Shown: positions 21,649-29,909 of the stretch, piece by piece
Numbering within the stretch: position 1 is the stretch's first letter
How the letters are laid out: every line of letters starts with the position of its first letter
NCBI GenBank assembly: GCA_016716475.1
Contig: JADJWG010000004.1
Location: forward strand, 434,001 to 498,000
Reading direction: 5' to 3'
Source: Phycisphaerales bacterium
Lineage (GTDB): Bacteria > Planctomycetota > Phycisphaerae > UBA1845 > Fen-1342
DNA: 64,000 nt
Made by a program: the position numbers and the translations under genes
Notes under the pieces: generated by a model
Databases searched by the model: none
The model's input: only the letters and a program-made list of their open reading frames with translations
Told to the model about the DNA's origin: nothing

Positions 21649-21808
21649 GGCGTCTCACCGGGCTTTTTGCGGACCTTTTTTCCCTAGGTCCCCGCCCTGG
21701 TCGCGACGACCCTTTGGCCACTCAAACCGCTCCCGGCGTCGAACTGCGGTTTTTCCCGCATTCGGGCTAACTTCGGGAGATTCAGCAGTGTCTCAGTTGG
21801 GGGCGAGC

Positions 21809-21814
21809 TATAAT
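21809..21814 (+). promoter_or_regulatory. Promoter of the small secreted protein (-10 TATAAT)
   Basis: A perfect TATAAT 41 nt before ATG 21856, giving a leader of about 35 nt. No clear -35 lies at 16-18 bp. Confidence 0.6.
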
Positions 21815-21855
21815 CGACTCGAATCCTCGGGCGCCCGGAAGTGAGGAATACTGAC

Positions 21856-22281
21856 ATGCGGGTAACCAAGAGTTTGTGGGCAGCAGCCGGCCTGATTTTG
21901 GCTACGGCTGCAGCGCCGGCACTGGCTGGCGGGTTCTCCTTCGGTTTCAGCTATGGCAGTGGTGGGCGGCATGTTCACGCCCCTCGGTACCACCACCGGC
22001 CGGTCGTGGTGCGTGACTGTGCCCCGCCCGTGATCGTACATCGGTCGCGGTACGTGTACAACGACTGCGCCCCGCCCGTGGTCTATGTGGATCGCAGCCC
22101 GCGTTACGTCTACGTGGACCGCAGTCCGCGCTTTGTCCAAGTGCAGCCGCAGTACCGCTCGTACCATCGTCCGGTCTATCAGGACCCGCGTCTCGTCCAA
22201 TCGCACACGCGCTACTACACGCCGCAGTACCGGTCGAGTGATCGGCGGGTTCAGGTCCAGGCACGGTCGCTACGCTGGTAA
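21856..22281 (+). CDS. Small secreted basic protein rich in Arg, Tyr, Val and Pro
   Basis: 141 residues from ATG 21856; a GTG at 21841 would add five residues. The signal peptide (LWAAAGLILATAAAPALA) is followed by a low-complexity mature part with many Tyr, Arg, His and Val residues and internal repeats (RDCAPPV/NDCAPPV; YVDRSP twice). No family was recognised. It is monocistronic, with a consensus -10 and a strong terminator. Similar small Tyr/Arg-rich exported proteins occur in planctomycetes; an envelope structural role is a guess. Confidence 0.75.
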   Translation: MRVTKSLWAAAGLILATAAAPALAGGFSFGFSYGSGGRHVHAPRYHHRPVVVRDCAPPVIVHRSRYVYNDCAPPVVYVDRSPRYVYVDRSPRFVQVQPQYRSYHRPVYQDPRLVQSHTRYYTPQYRSSDRRVQVQARSLRW

Positions 22282-22330
22282 GTTTCTGATGCCCGCCACC
22301 CCGCGGGCCACGAATCTCTCTTCTTCAGCA

Positions 22331-22379
22331 TGTGACGGAGCGGTCGGTCTCGGTGGCCGGCGGCTCCGTCACACTTTTT
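22331..22379 (+). terminator. Rho-independent terminator of the small secreted protein gene
   Basis: Perfect 11-bp stem TGTGACGGAGC (22331-22341) with GCTCCGTCACA (22363-22373), followed by CTTTTT. It lies 49 bp after the stop codon. Confidence 0.88.
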
Positions 22380-22436
22380 CTGACATTGCGCAGCCAGCTC
22401 GATCCCCCCAGCGTCTGGCAGATGGGGGCACCGTGG

Positions 22437-22442
22437 TATACT
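22437..22442 (+). promoter_or_regulatory. Candidate promoter of the alanine racemase-like gene (-10 TATACT)
   Basis: The sequence GTATACTCCG is identical over ten bases to the motif at 17778. The predicted start near 22449 leaves a leader of about 30 nt. It lies just after the upstream terminator. Confidence 0.5.
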
Positions 22443-22478
22443 CCGCCCCGGACACGGAGGTCCGCCAGGATTTGTACC

Positions 22479-23393
22479 ATGCGTTCCCCCCTTGTGGATG
22501 TCGTCGTCGCGCTGGATCAGGTGCGGGCTGCCGCCGAATCGATCAAGGCGCGGACCGGTGTGCGTCTGCTGCCCGTCATCAAGGCGGATGCCTATGGCCT
22601 CGGAGCGTCCGCAGTAGCGGATGCGATCGCCGCGGTCGCCGACGAGTTCGTCTATTTCTCGGTGCATGAAGCCCGTGAGGTACGGCGCGCAGGACTCGCG
22701 CTGGGACCGCCGGACGGTGATCCCGCCGAGTACCGGGAACTGCGGCTCCGGCCGGCCGTCGCGTCGCTGAGCGAAGCGGCCCGCTTCCGCGGCCACCAGG
22801 TTGCCATCAAGGTCGACACGGGCATGCAGCGTTTCGGTTGTCGTGCCGAGCAGATTGATGAGCTGGCCGCGGCGTGTGAGGTGGCCGATTACTTCTGCCA
22901 TGCCGTAACGCTCACGGCGGTTGAGAAACTGCAAGCGGCGTGTGGACACCGTGGCCGGCCCCTGCACGCGGCAGCGACGGCGCTGCTGCACGAGCCCGCA
23001 GCGTGGCTCGATGCCGTGCGGCCCGGCTTGGCGCTCTATCGCGGCGCGGTTCGAGTGACCACACGACTGCGTGCGGTGCGTGAGACGGTGGGCCCGATCG
23101 GGTACACCGGCTTTGATGCCGGTCGTGTAGGAATCATCCTCGCGGGCTACAGCAACCTGCTGGCACCGGGGCCGGTGCTCGTAAACGGCCGCCCGCAGCG
23201 CCTGCTTGAAGTCGGCATGAACACGTCCTTCGTCAGTGTGGCGGCATCAGACCGTGAAGGTGACGAAGTGGTGCTCCTGGGTGACGGTCTCGATGTAGCG
23301 GCGTTGGCCACCCATCACAACATTCGCCCGCACGAAGTGCTGTGTCGCTACTGCGCGATGGGGATGCGCAGGTATGTCGGGAGCTGGGGGTGA
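22479..23393 (+). CDS. Alanine racemase-like PLP enzyme, short and divergent
   Basis: 304 residues from ATG 22479; an earlier in-frame GTG at 22332 lies inside the upstream terminator and is rejected. The PLP lysine is visible in PVIKADAYG, the pyridine-binding arginine in TTRLRAV, the second catalytic tyrosine in PIGYTGF, and the family block DAVRPGLALY. It is about 60 residues shorter than typical Alr. It also departs from consensus at HxxNSAA (here HAAATAL) and at VGRxxMD (here VGMNTSF). It may be an alanine racemase or a racemase of other specificity; no second racemase is seen nearby. Confidence 0.75.
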   Translation: MRSPLVDVVVALDQVRAAAESIKARTGVRLLPVIKADAYGLGASAVADAIAAVADEFVYFSVHEAREVRRAGLALGPPDGDPAEYRELRLRPAVASLSEAARFRGHQVAIKVDTGMQRFGCRAEQIDELAAACEVADYFCHAVTLTAVEKLQAACGHRGRPLHAAATALLHEPAAWLDAVRPGLALYRGAVRVTTRLRAVRETVGPIGYTGFDAGRVGIILAGYSNLLAPGPVLVNGRPQRLLEVGMNTSFVSVAASDREGDEVVLLGDGLDVAALATHHNIRPHEVLCRYCAMGMRRYVGSWG

Positions 23394-23448
23394 TGGCGCG
23401 CAGCAGGGGCCCCGGGTGTTCTGGATACAACAGGGGTGGGGCAGGGGC

Positions 23449-24597
23449 TCACTCTTCGTCGGGCGTGGAGACCGGCGGTGGAGGCACTGGGCGTGGAGTC
23501 GGGCTGACTTCGAGGCGTCGCACGCGGGCTTCGGCGGCAACGACCAGGTTCACCGAGCGGATCAGCAGGGGTTCGAGTGGTCGATCCTGGCCATCGACGG
23601 GGCGTTGATTCAGCCGGCGCAGCGTCGCCAAGCTTTCCTCATCGCTTGCCTGACCGATGACGGTGAAGGTCCCGTCGAGCTCACGCAGGCGTGCGAGCCC
23701 GATGAAGAACTGGCAACTGGCGGAATCGGGGTCGCTGGGCAGCCGTGCCATGACGAGCGTACCGGCATCGATCGGCCAGTCGCTGAATTCGGCGGGGACC
23801 GTCTTGCGATCCGGGCGCATGCCGCGGCCCGTGCCCTCGGGGCAGCCGCCTTGCAGCAACTGGCCCGGCAGCAGGCGGTGGAACGACTTGCCGTCGTAGA
23901 ACCCGGAGCGGGCGAGTTCAAGGAAATTCCGCACGTTCTGCGGGGCCTCGTCGTAGGCCACGCGAAAGGTCATCTTCCCGAGGTCCGTCACGACCACAAT
24001 CTCGCGTCGCGGATCGACGTCCACCGCCGCGGTGGCGGCGCCCAAACGGCCACCCAGCGGCCGCCATTCCAGCCGGTGGCGACCGGTGTAGCGGAGCATG
24101 CTGTGGTGGGGGCGCAGGTCGACTTCGCCGCCAAGCACGGCGCGGGGCGCCAGTCGCAGAATCGTTGGGATTTCCGGCGGGGGTGTCTGGGCGGAAGCCG
24201 TCGACGCAAGTTCACCCCGCGCGCGGACCGCAAGCGCCCGCAGCGGCTCATTCTCGTAAGCGAGCATGAGGGCGGGTTCATTCTCCGTGCCGAGCATGAG
24301 TTCGAGCGGCAGGCCGACCGCGGTATCTCCATCCGCCGAGGTGATCGGCAACTCAAGCACCTCGTCACTGTTGTTGTAGATCATGAAGCGGAAGCGCGCG
24401 GGATCGTCGGGGAAATAGAACGGTTGGACCGGCTCGAGCGCGAGCCGCACGGCGGGCGCGCGGTCTGCGGGCACCCAGCCGTCCGGCCGCGGGCTGGCGG
24501 CCAAGGGGGCCACCAGGAGGCCGAGCGCGCTGAGCGTGCCCAAAACGACCAGTAGGAGCTCCGGCCGACCGAGATGACCACTTCGCCTTGGGTGCAT
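23449..24597 (-). CDS. Secreted cyclophilin-type peptidyl-prolyl isomerase with extra N-terminal domain
   Basis: 382 residues. An N-terminal hydrophobic signal (LLLVVLGTLSALGLLVA) is followed by a beta-rich domain of unknown type (about 40-180) and then a cyclophilin domain (about 185-355). The latter has SFHRLLPGQLLQGG (catalytic Arg in FHR), CQFFIGLA and GTFTVIGQ, so an active isomerase is likely. The tail is proline-rich. It would assist folding outside the cytoplasm. ATG 24597 has GGAG 5 nt upstream. Confidence 0.88.
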   Translation of the reverse strand: MHPRRSGHLGRPELLLVVLGTLSALGLLVAPLAASPRPDGWVPADRAPAVRLALEPVQPFYFPDDPARFRFMIYNNSDEVLELPITSADGDTAVGLPLELMLGTENEPALMLAYENEPLRALAVRARGELASTASAQTPPPEIPTILRLAPRAVLGGEVDLRPHHSMLRYTGRHRLEWRPLGGRLGAATAAVDVDPRREIVVVTDLGKMTFRVAYDEAPQNVRNFLELARSGFYDGKSFHRLLPGQLLQGGCPEGTGRGMRPDRKTVPAEFSDWPIDAGTLVMARLPSDPDSASCQFFIGLARLRELDGTFTVIGQASDEESLATLRRLNQRPVDGQDRPLEPLLIRSVNLVVAAEARVRRLEVSPTPRPVPPPPVSTPDEE

Positions 24598-24610
24598 GCG
24601 ACTCCAGGTC

Positions 24611-24616
24611 CTTATA
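24611..24616 (-). promoter_or_regulatory. Candidate promoter of the cyclophilin gene (-10 TATAAG)
   Basis: The minus strand reads GTATAAGG just upstream of the Shine-Dalgarno and ATG 24597, implying a very short leader of about 7 nt. Confidence 0.4.
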
Positions 24617-24685
24617 CCCGCTTGGGCTCACACGGTGACGCCGGCCGATCGAAATTCTGCCAGCCGGCCAACGTGCCGCAAGCTA

Positions 24686-25882
24686 TCAGACGACCGCCCG
24701 CAATTCCAGATGCAGTACGTCGGAAAGAGCACGAATCGACTCCAGTGCCTCGCTACTCGGACGTTCATCGAGGGCGATCGTGCACCAGGCGGCCTTGGCG
24801 CCGCTAAAGACCCGACTGGTGATTTCCTGTGCATTCACGCCGTCCGCCCGTACCGCTTCGAGGATCGAAGCCATGACACCGACCTGGTCCCGAACCCGGA
24901 GAACGAGCTGCCATGTCGCCGGACTCCGATCGCACACGTTCAGGCAGTTATGCACTTCGCCGGTGACCATAAAGTCGTGGACGATCCGCACAACCTCGGC
25001 ACACGTGGCCGTCTGCGCCTGAGCGGTCAGTGCCCCGACGTGCGGTGTCGCGACCACGTGCGGTAAGTCGGGAAACGGCCAGCGGAATCGACCGGTCCCC
25101 GTTCCGGGCTCCGACGCAAAGACGTCGAAAGCGGCACGCAAGCCGCGTTGCTCGACGGCCTGCGCCACGGCAGCTTCGTCCACGGCACCGGGTGCGCCGA
25201 GATGCACGAGGTAACTACCATCGCGGAGGGCCTGTACAAAGTCGGCATCCACCAGCACCCCGCGTTCATCCCGTACACTAAGCACCACGACAATGTCGGC
25301 CTGCCGGGCGAGTTCACGTGGCCAGTTGCAGAACTCGATATCACGCTCGTGGGCCCCGCTCAGGGCCAGTTGCGGCGTCCAAACCAGGACGCGCATGTCG
25401 AACGCCCGCGCGCGGCGGGCAAGGAGACGACCGGCGGTACCGAATCCGAGCAGGCCGAGTGTGGCACCAGCCAGCCCGCGGGCATCGCCCATGGCCGCCC
25501 GATTCCAATTGCCCGCGCGCAATTCCGTCGTGTGGGTCGCAATCTGTCGATCCAGGGCGAGAATCAGCCCGAAGGCGTGTTCTGCGACCGCGACCGCGTG
25601 CTGGTCGGGGCAATGCGCTACGAAGACGCCCTGGGTCGAAGCATCGTCGATGGCGATGTCGCCCGGACCCGGGCCGGCATGCACGATGAGCTGCAAAGCG
25701 TTTGCGCGGCGCAGCGCTTCAGGAGAAACGCGTAGGTCACCGACCACGAGGACACTCGCGTCGGCCAACGCGTCACGCAACTCCGGTAAAGCAACGGTCG
25801 GCCGATAGTCCACGTTGAGCGCGAGTGCCCGGAACTGTTCCCGGGCGGCCTCGGGCATTTCGCAGGCAATCAGGATCTTCAT
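24686..25882 (-). CDS. D-2-hydroxyacid dehydrogenase family protein with ACT domain (SerA-like)
   Basis: 398 residues from ATG 25882, which has GGAGG upstream. It has the layout of 3-phosphoglycerate dehydrogenase: substrate domain, NAD-binding domain with LGFGTAGRLLA (about 155), and a C-terminal ACT domain (about 325-398) that in this family binds serine or another amino acid. The catalytic Glu (FDVFASEP) and His (ATPHVGA) are present. The usual substrate-binding arginine, in the NxARG segment before VVDE, is replaced: this protein reads HLGAPGAVDE. It may therefore use another substrate or be impaired, and calling it phosphoglycerate dehydrogenase would be unsafe. Confidence 0.83.
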   Translation of the reverse strand: MKILIACEMPEAAREQFRALALNVDYRPTVALPELRDALADASVLVVGDLRVSPEALRRANALQLIVHAGPGPGDIAIDDASTQGVFVAHCPDQHAVAVAEHAFGLILALDRQIATHTTELRAGNWNRAAMGDARGLAGATLGLLGFGTAGRLLARRARAFDMRVLVWTPQLALSGAHERDIEFCNWPRELARQADIVVVLSVRDERGVLVDADFVQALRDGSYLVHLGAPGAVDEAAVAQAVEQRGLRAAFDVFASEPGTGTGRFRWPFPDLPHVVATPHVGALTAQAQTATCAEVVRIVHDFMVTGEVHNCLNVCDRSPATWQLVLRVRDQVGVMASILEAVRADGVNAQEITSRVFSGAKAAWCTIALDERPSSEALESIRALSDVLHLELRAVV

Positions 25883-26010
25883 GGGCCGGCCTCCGGACAC
25901 AACAGCCCCACAGTGTCATCCTAACCGGGCGGAAGAAGCCGCGCACAGTCGTGGGTTCGGATTCACACCCGCCCCTCCGGCATGAGGGACTGCCCTGGGC
26001 ACACTGCCAG

Positions 26011-27366
26011 TCAGCGCGGACTGGGCGCCGAGAAAGTACGCTCGATAAAGCCCGTGTCCACGTTGCCCTTCACAAAATCCGCATTATCCATGATGGCCCG
26101 CAAAATCGGGATGGTGGTCTTGATCGGACGGATCGTGAACTCGCTCAGCGCCCGGGCCATCACCCGAATGGCCTCCTGTCGCGTGGGGCGGTGGACCAGC
26201 AGCTTGGCGATCATCGAGTCGTAGTAGGGGCTGACCGTATAACCCGCGTGGGCGTGCGTATCGAGCCGGACCCCGGGACCTCCGGGGGCGATCAGCTCGT
26301 GGATCGGGCCGGGACTTGGCCGGAAGCCACCCTCGGGATCCTCGGCATTGATGCGGCACTCGATGGCGGCGCCGTTCTGGCGAATCTGGTCCTGCTTGAG
26401 CTTGAGCGGCTCACCGGCGGCGATCCGAATCTGCCACTGGATCAGGTCTTCACCGGTGACGAGCTCGGTAACGGGGTGCTCGACTTGGATGCGGGCGTTC
26501 ACCTCGATGAAGTAGAAATCGTCGTTCTGATCGACGAGGAACTCGCACGTACCCGCCGAGTAATAATTAGCTGCTTTCGCAAGGCGTACCGCCGCCGTAC
26601 AGAGCTTGGTGCGCGTCTTGTTGCTGATGTGCGGTGAAGGCGATTCCTCGACCAGTTTCTGGTGCCGCCGCTGGAGGGAGCAGTCACGCTCCCACAGGTG
26701 GATGACGTTCCCGCGCGGATCACCGAGCAACTGCACTTCAACGTGACGCGGACGCTCGATGAGCTTTTCGATGTAAAGACTGCCGTCCCGAAAAGCGGCT
26801 TCCGCCTCCGCCCGGGCGTTGCGGAAACTGCTGCGCAGCGTGGCCTCGTTGTGTGCGGGTCGCATGCCGCGACCCCCACCGCCCGCGGCGGCCTTGATCA
26901 TGATGGGGTAACCGATCTTCTCGGCCACGACGACGGCTTCGTCCTCGTTCGCGACAATCCCCCCGCTGCCCGGCACGAGCGGCACGCGGGCAAGCTTGGC
27001 AAGCTTGCGCGCCTCGACCTTGTCGCCAAGCTTCTCCATCGCCTCGGCCGAGGGGCCGATGAACTCGATCTTGCAGTCGCGGCACATCTGCGCGAAGCGC
27101 GGATTCTCGGCGAGGAAGCCGTACCCGGGATGGATGGCCTGCACGTCGGCGATCTCGGCGGCCGAGATGATCGCGGCGGCGTTGAGGTACGACTGCCCCG
27201 GGGACTCGCCGCCGATACAGATCGCGTCATGGGCGAGTTTGAGGTACGCCGCGTCACGGTCCGCCCGTGAGTAGACGGCGATGGCCTCGATGCCCATGTC
27301 GCGGCAGGCGCGGATGATCCGCAGCGCAATTTCGCCCCGGTTGGCCACCAGAATTCGTGTGAACAT
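26011..27366 (-). CDS. accC: Acetyl-CoA carboxylase biotin carboxylase subunit (AccC)
   Basis: Carboxylates the biotin carried by AccB, using ATP and bicarbonate, in the first step of fatty acid synthesis. 451 residues, the usual length. It begins FTRILVANRGEIALRIIRA; the ATP-grasp glycine loop is AAGGGGRGM and the active-site block is ERDCSLQRRHQKLVEE. ATG 27366 lies 12 bp after the accB stop, in the operon M24 peptidase-accB-accC. Confidence 0.97.
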   Translation of the reverse strand: MFTRILVANRGEIALRIIRACRDMGIEAIAVYSRADRDAAYLKLAHDAICIGGESPGQSYLNAAAIISAAEIADVQAIHPGYGFLAENPRFAQMCRDCKIEFIGPSAEAMEKLGDKVEARKLAKLARVPLVPGSGGIVANEDEAVVVAEKIGYPIMIKAAAGGGGRGMRPAHNEATLRSSFRNARAEAEAAFRDGSLYIEKLIERPRHVEVQLLGDPRGNVIHLWERDCSLQRRHQKLVEESPSPHISNKTRTKLCTAAVRLAKAANYYSAGTCEFLVDQNDDFYFIEVNARIQVEHPVTELVTGEDLIQWQIRIAAGEPLKLKQDQIRQNGAAIECRINAEDPEGGFRPSPGPIHELIAPGGPGVRLDTHAHAGYTVSPYYDSMIAKLLVHRPTRQEAIRVMARALSEFTIRPIKTTIPILRAIMDNADFVKGNVDTGFIERTFSAPSPR

Positions 27367-27378
27367 CGCCGCTCCGCG

Positions 27379-27840
27379 CTAGGCCGGGGTGACCGCAAAG
27401 AGCGGCTGATCAAATTCGACGGCCTGTCCGCTTTTCACCAGAACGCGGGAGATCTGGCCCGCGACCTCCGCCTTCAATTCATTGAACACCTTCATGGCCT
27501 CGATCAGGCAGACGACGGTGTTGGGCTGCACAGCGGAGCCGATGCTGACGTAGGGCGGGGACTCCGGGTCCGGCGCGGCGTAGAACGTGCCGACCATCGG
27601 CGAGCGGATCAGGACTTCGTTGTCGGGCGCCGGGGCCGGCGCAGGCGAAGCCGGGGGCGCCGCTACGTGGGCCGGTGCCGCCGGCGGTCCGACCGGGCTC
27701 GCCACGGGCAGCGGGCCGGTCTGGATCACCGGCTGCCCGCGCCGCAGGAGGATGTGGGTCTCGCCCTCGCGTAGTTCGATGCGGCTGAGGTCGTTGTCGA
27801 CCATGAGTTCGACGAGCTTCCTGAGATGATCGATTTCCAT
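27379..27840 (-). CDS. accB: Biotin carboxyl carrier protein of acetyl-CoA carboxylase (AccB)
   Basis: 153 residues from ATG 27840. It has an N-terminal helix (IDHLRKLVELMVDNDLSRIE), a Pro/Ala-rich linker (about 45-75) and the biotinyl domain with the modified lysine in IEAMKVFNEL. The partner carboxylase accC follows directly. An ATG-like start at 27876 would add a poorly conserved arginine-rich stretch. Confidence 0.95.
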   Translation of the reverse strand: MEIDHLRKLVELMVDNDLSRIELREGETHILLRRGQPVIQTGPLPVASPVGPPAAPAHVAAPPASPAPAPAPDNEVLIRSPMVGTFYAAPDPESPPYVSIGSAVQPNTVVCLIEAMKVFNELKAEVAGQISRVLVKSGQAVEFDQPLFAVTPA

Positions 27841-27891
27841 GAGGCTTTCTCGCACGCGCCGCGCTGCCGTTCGCACGTCTTCGCAGGCGGG

Positions 27892-29001
27892 CTAGGAACC
27901 GTCCAGGGGCAGGGATGACAGGACTTCGCAACCAGAAGCGGTTACAAGCACATCATCCTCCAAGCGCACGCCGCCGAGCCCCGGCACGTAGATCCCCGGT
28001 TCAATGGTGATGACCATGCCGGGCTGCAATTCGTCTGTCGACACCCGTGAAACCCGCGGCGCTTCATGCACCGCGAGTCCGATGCCATGTCCCAGGCCGT
28101 GGTTGAACTTCTTTTCGTAACCCGCAGCGCGCATGACCGACCGCGCCACACGATCCACCTGCCGCGCCGGGATTCCAGGACGCACGGCGGCAATCGCCTG
28201 ATCATGGGCCGTGCGCACCACGTCGAAGATTTTCCGCAGGCGGGGCGGGAGACTACCGACCCACAGAACGCGGGTCAAGTCGCTGACGTACCAACCCACC
28301 CGGGCGCCCCAGTCGATCAGCAGCGGCTGATTCGGCTCAAAAGGCCGATCCTGGGGTTGGTAATGGGGCAATGAGGACGTTGCGCCCGCCGCGACGATGG
28401 CGGGGAACGACTCGCCTTCCGCGCCCAGCGATTGCATCTCGTACGCGAGTCGGGCCGCGATCTGCCGCTCTGTCCGCCCCGGCCGCAGCCAGGCCTGCAT
28501 GCGCTGAAACGCCCGCTGGGCGATATCAATCGCCACACGGATCTGGTCTACCTCGGCGGAGGTTTTGACCGCTCGCAGCATGCTGAGCGGACTGGATCCC
28601 GGCACCAGCCGCACGGGCTTCGCCAGGGTTCCCAAGGCGCGGAATTCCGCCACGCTCATCTGATTTTCAGCGAAACCGACGCGCGTGAGCTTGCGGCGGC
28701 GCAATTCAAGGGCGGTGACATCCGGCGTACGGCGCTTACGGATGACCTTGCGGGCATAGGGCGCTTCACGGTCGGCTGTTTCGTCGAAACGCCCGTCGGT
28801 CAACAGCACCACCTCGCGTGCCGTGATCAAGGCCGTCCCGTCTTCCCCCGTAAAACCGGTGAGCCAGAACTGATCCAAGCGGTCCTGCACGAGGAACGCA
28901 TCGAGCCGTTGCTGCCGCATCCAGGCCCGCAATTGCGCCAGACGCGTGGCTTGCGGTTCTGGGGGCTGCGGGCGTCCACGGGCGGGAGCCGTTCGGGCCA
29001 T
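27892..29001 (-). CDS. M24-family Xaa-Pro aminopeptidase
   Basis: 369 residues from ATG 29001, preceded by GGAGGTGGT. The creatinase-like N-terminal domain (about 25-150) is followed by the pita-bread metallopeptidase fold. The five metal ligands can be seen: Asp in LIDWGARVG, Asp in VSDLTRVL, His in GLGHGIGLAVHE, Glu in TIEPGIYV and Glu in VRLEDDVL. It cleaves N-terminal residues before proline. Its position directly upstream of accB-accC resembles the common pepQ-(efp)-accB-accC order, here without efp. Confidence 0.93.
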   Translation of the reverse strand: MARTAPARGRPQPPEPQATRLAQLRAWMRQQRLDAFLVQDRLDQFWLTGFTGEDGTALITAREVVLLTDGRFDETADREAPYARKVIRKRRTPDVTALELRRRKLTRVGFAENQMSVAEFRALGTLAKPVRLVPGSSPLSMLRAVKTSAEVDQIRVAIDIAQRAFQRMQAWLRPGRTERQIAARLAYEMQSLGAEGESFPAIVAAGATSSLPHYQPQDRPFEPNQPLLIDWGARVGWYVSDLTRVLWVGSLPPRLRKIFDVVRTAHDQAIAAVRPGIPARQVDRVARSVMRAAGYEKKFNHGLGHGIGLAVHEAPRVSRVSTDELQPGMVITIEPGIYVPGLGGVRLEDDVLVTASGCEVLSSLPLDGS

Positions 29002-29144
29002 ACCACCTCCGGTGCGTGTCCGCAAATCCGCACCCGCGCCGCGCCGCTACGGCCACGTCGAGGTTCCGATCGGACACCGGTCGCACAGTGTAGTCGCCCG
29101 GCGCGCCCCCGACCAGCGGACACGACCGGTTCCAAACGTGTGAG

Positions 29145-29173
29145 TTGCGGGGAACCGCCGGCGCTTCTATCCT
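29145..29173 (+). promoter_or_regulatory. Candidate promoter of the cysC-sat-nrnA operon
   Basis: -35 TTGCGG (29145-29150) and -10 TATCCT (29168-29173) with a 17-bp spacer; the leader would be about 80 nt before ATG 29259. Confidence 0.45.
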
Positions 29174-29258
29174 CCGCGGATGCGGCGCACCGGTCGCGCC
29201 GGGGTGGGGGGCGTTGTCACCGGCCGGCCGCGCTCTACAGCCGCAATAGGAATCCAGC

Positions 29259-29876
29259 ATGGCAGACCTCAAGGCGACGAACATCACCTGGCACGAAGGG
29301 CACGTGGCGCGAACGGCCCGCTACGAGCTGTTGCGGCAGGCGGGTGCCACGATCTGGCTCACAGGCCTGAGCGCGAGTGGCAAGAGCACGATCGCATTCA
29401 CCACCGAGCACGCGCTGGTCGAGCGCGGACACCTCGCGTATGTGCTCGATGGTGACAATATCCGGCACGGGCTCAACAGCAACCTGGGCTTCTCGCCGGC
29501 CGACCGGACTGAGAACATCCGCCGCATTGGGGAGGTGGCCAAGCTCTTCGCCGACACGGGTGTCGTCACGCTGACAAGTTTCATCAGCCCGTACCGCGCG
29601 GATCGCGACCTGGTGCGGAAGCTGCATGCCGAGGCCGGCCTGCCGTTTTTCGAAGTTTTTGTACGGGCGAGTGTCGAGGTGTGCGAACAGCGTGATCCGA
29701 AGGGGCTTTACGCCAAAGCCCGGGCCGGCCAGATTCCCGAGTTTACCGGTATTTCGGCGCCGTATGAGGAGCCGTTGTCCCCCGAGCTGATTCTCGATAC
29801 CGCGACGCTTTCGCCGCAGGACGCGACGATCAAGCTGCTTGACCTCCTGGCGGAGCGTAAGCTGCTCCGCGCGTAG
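29259..29876 (+). CDS. cysC: Adenylylsulfate kinase (APS kinase, CysC)
   Basis: Phosphorylates APS to PAPS. 205 residues, the usual length. Walker A is GLSASGKST (about residue 45); the APS-binding block is DGDNIRHGLNSNLGF followed by RTENIRRIGEVA, and DPKGLYAKARAG matches the family. It is first in an operon with sat and a DHH phosphoesterase, so sulfate is activated to PAPS here. Confidence 0.96.
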   Translation: MADLKATNITWHEGHVARTARYELLRQAGATIWLTGLSASGKSTIAFTTEHALVERGHLAYVLDGDNIRHGLNSNLGFSPADRTENIRRIGEVAKLFADTGVVTLTSFISPYRADRDLVRKLHAEAGLPFFEVFVRASVEVCEQRDPKGLYAKARAGQIPEFTGISAPYEEPLSPELILDTATLSPQDATIKLLDLLAERKLLRA

Positions 29877-29909
29877 AAACGGGCCCTGCGGTCCACTGCT
29901 GGAGATATC

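Noticed and set aside
22332..22478. Earlier GTG start for the racemase-like gene
   Set aside because: The codon lies inside the terminator stem of the previous gene and the added residues show no homology.
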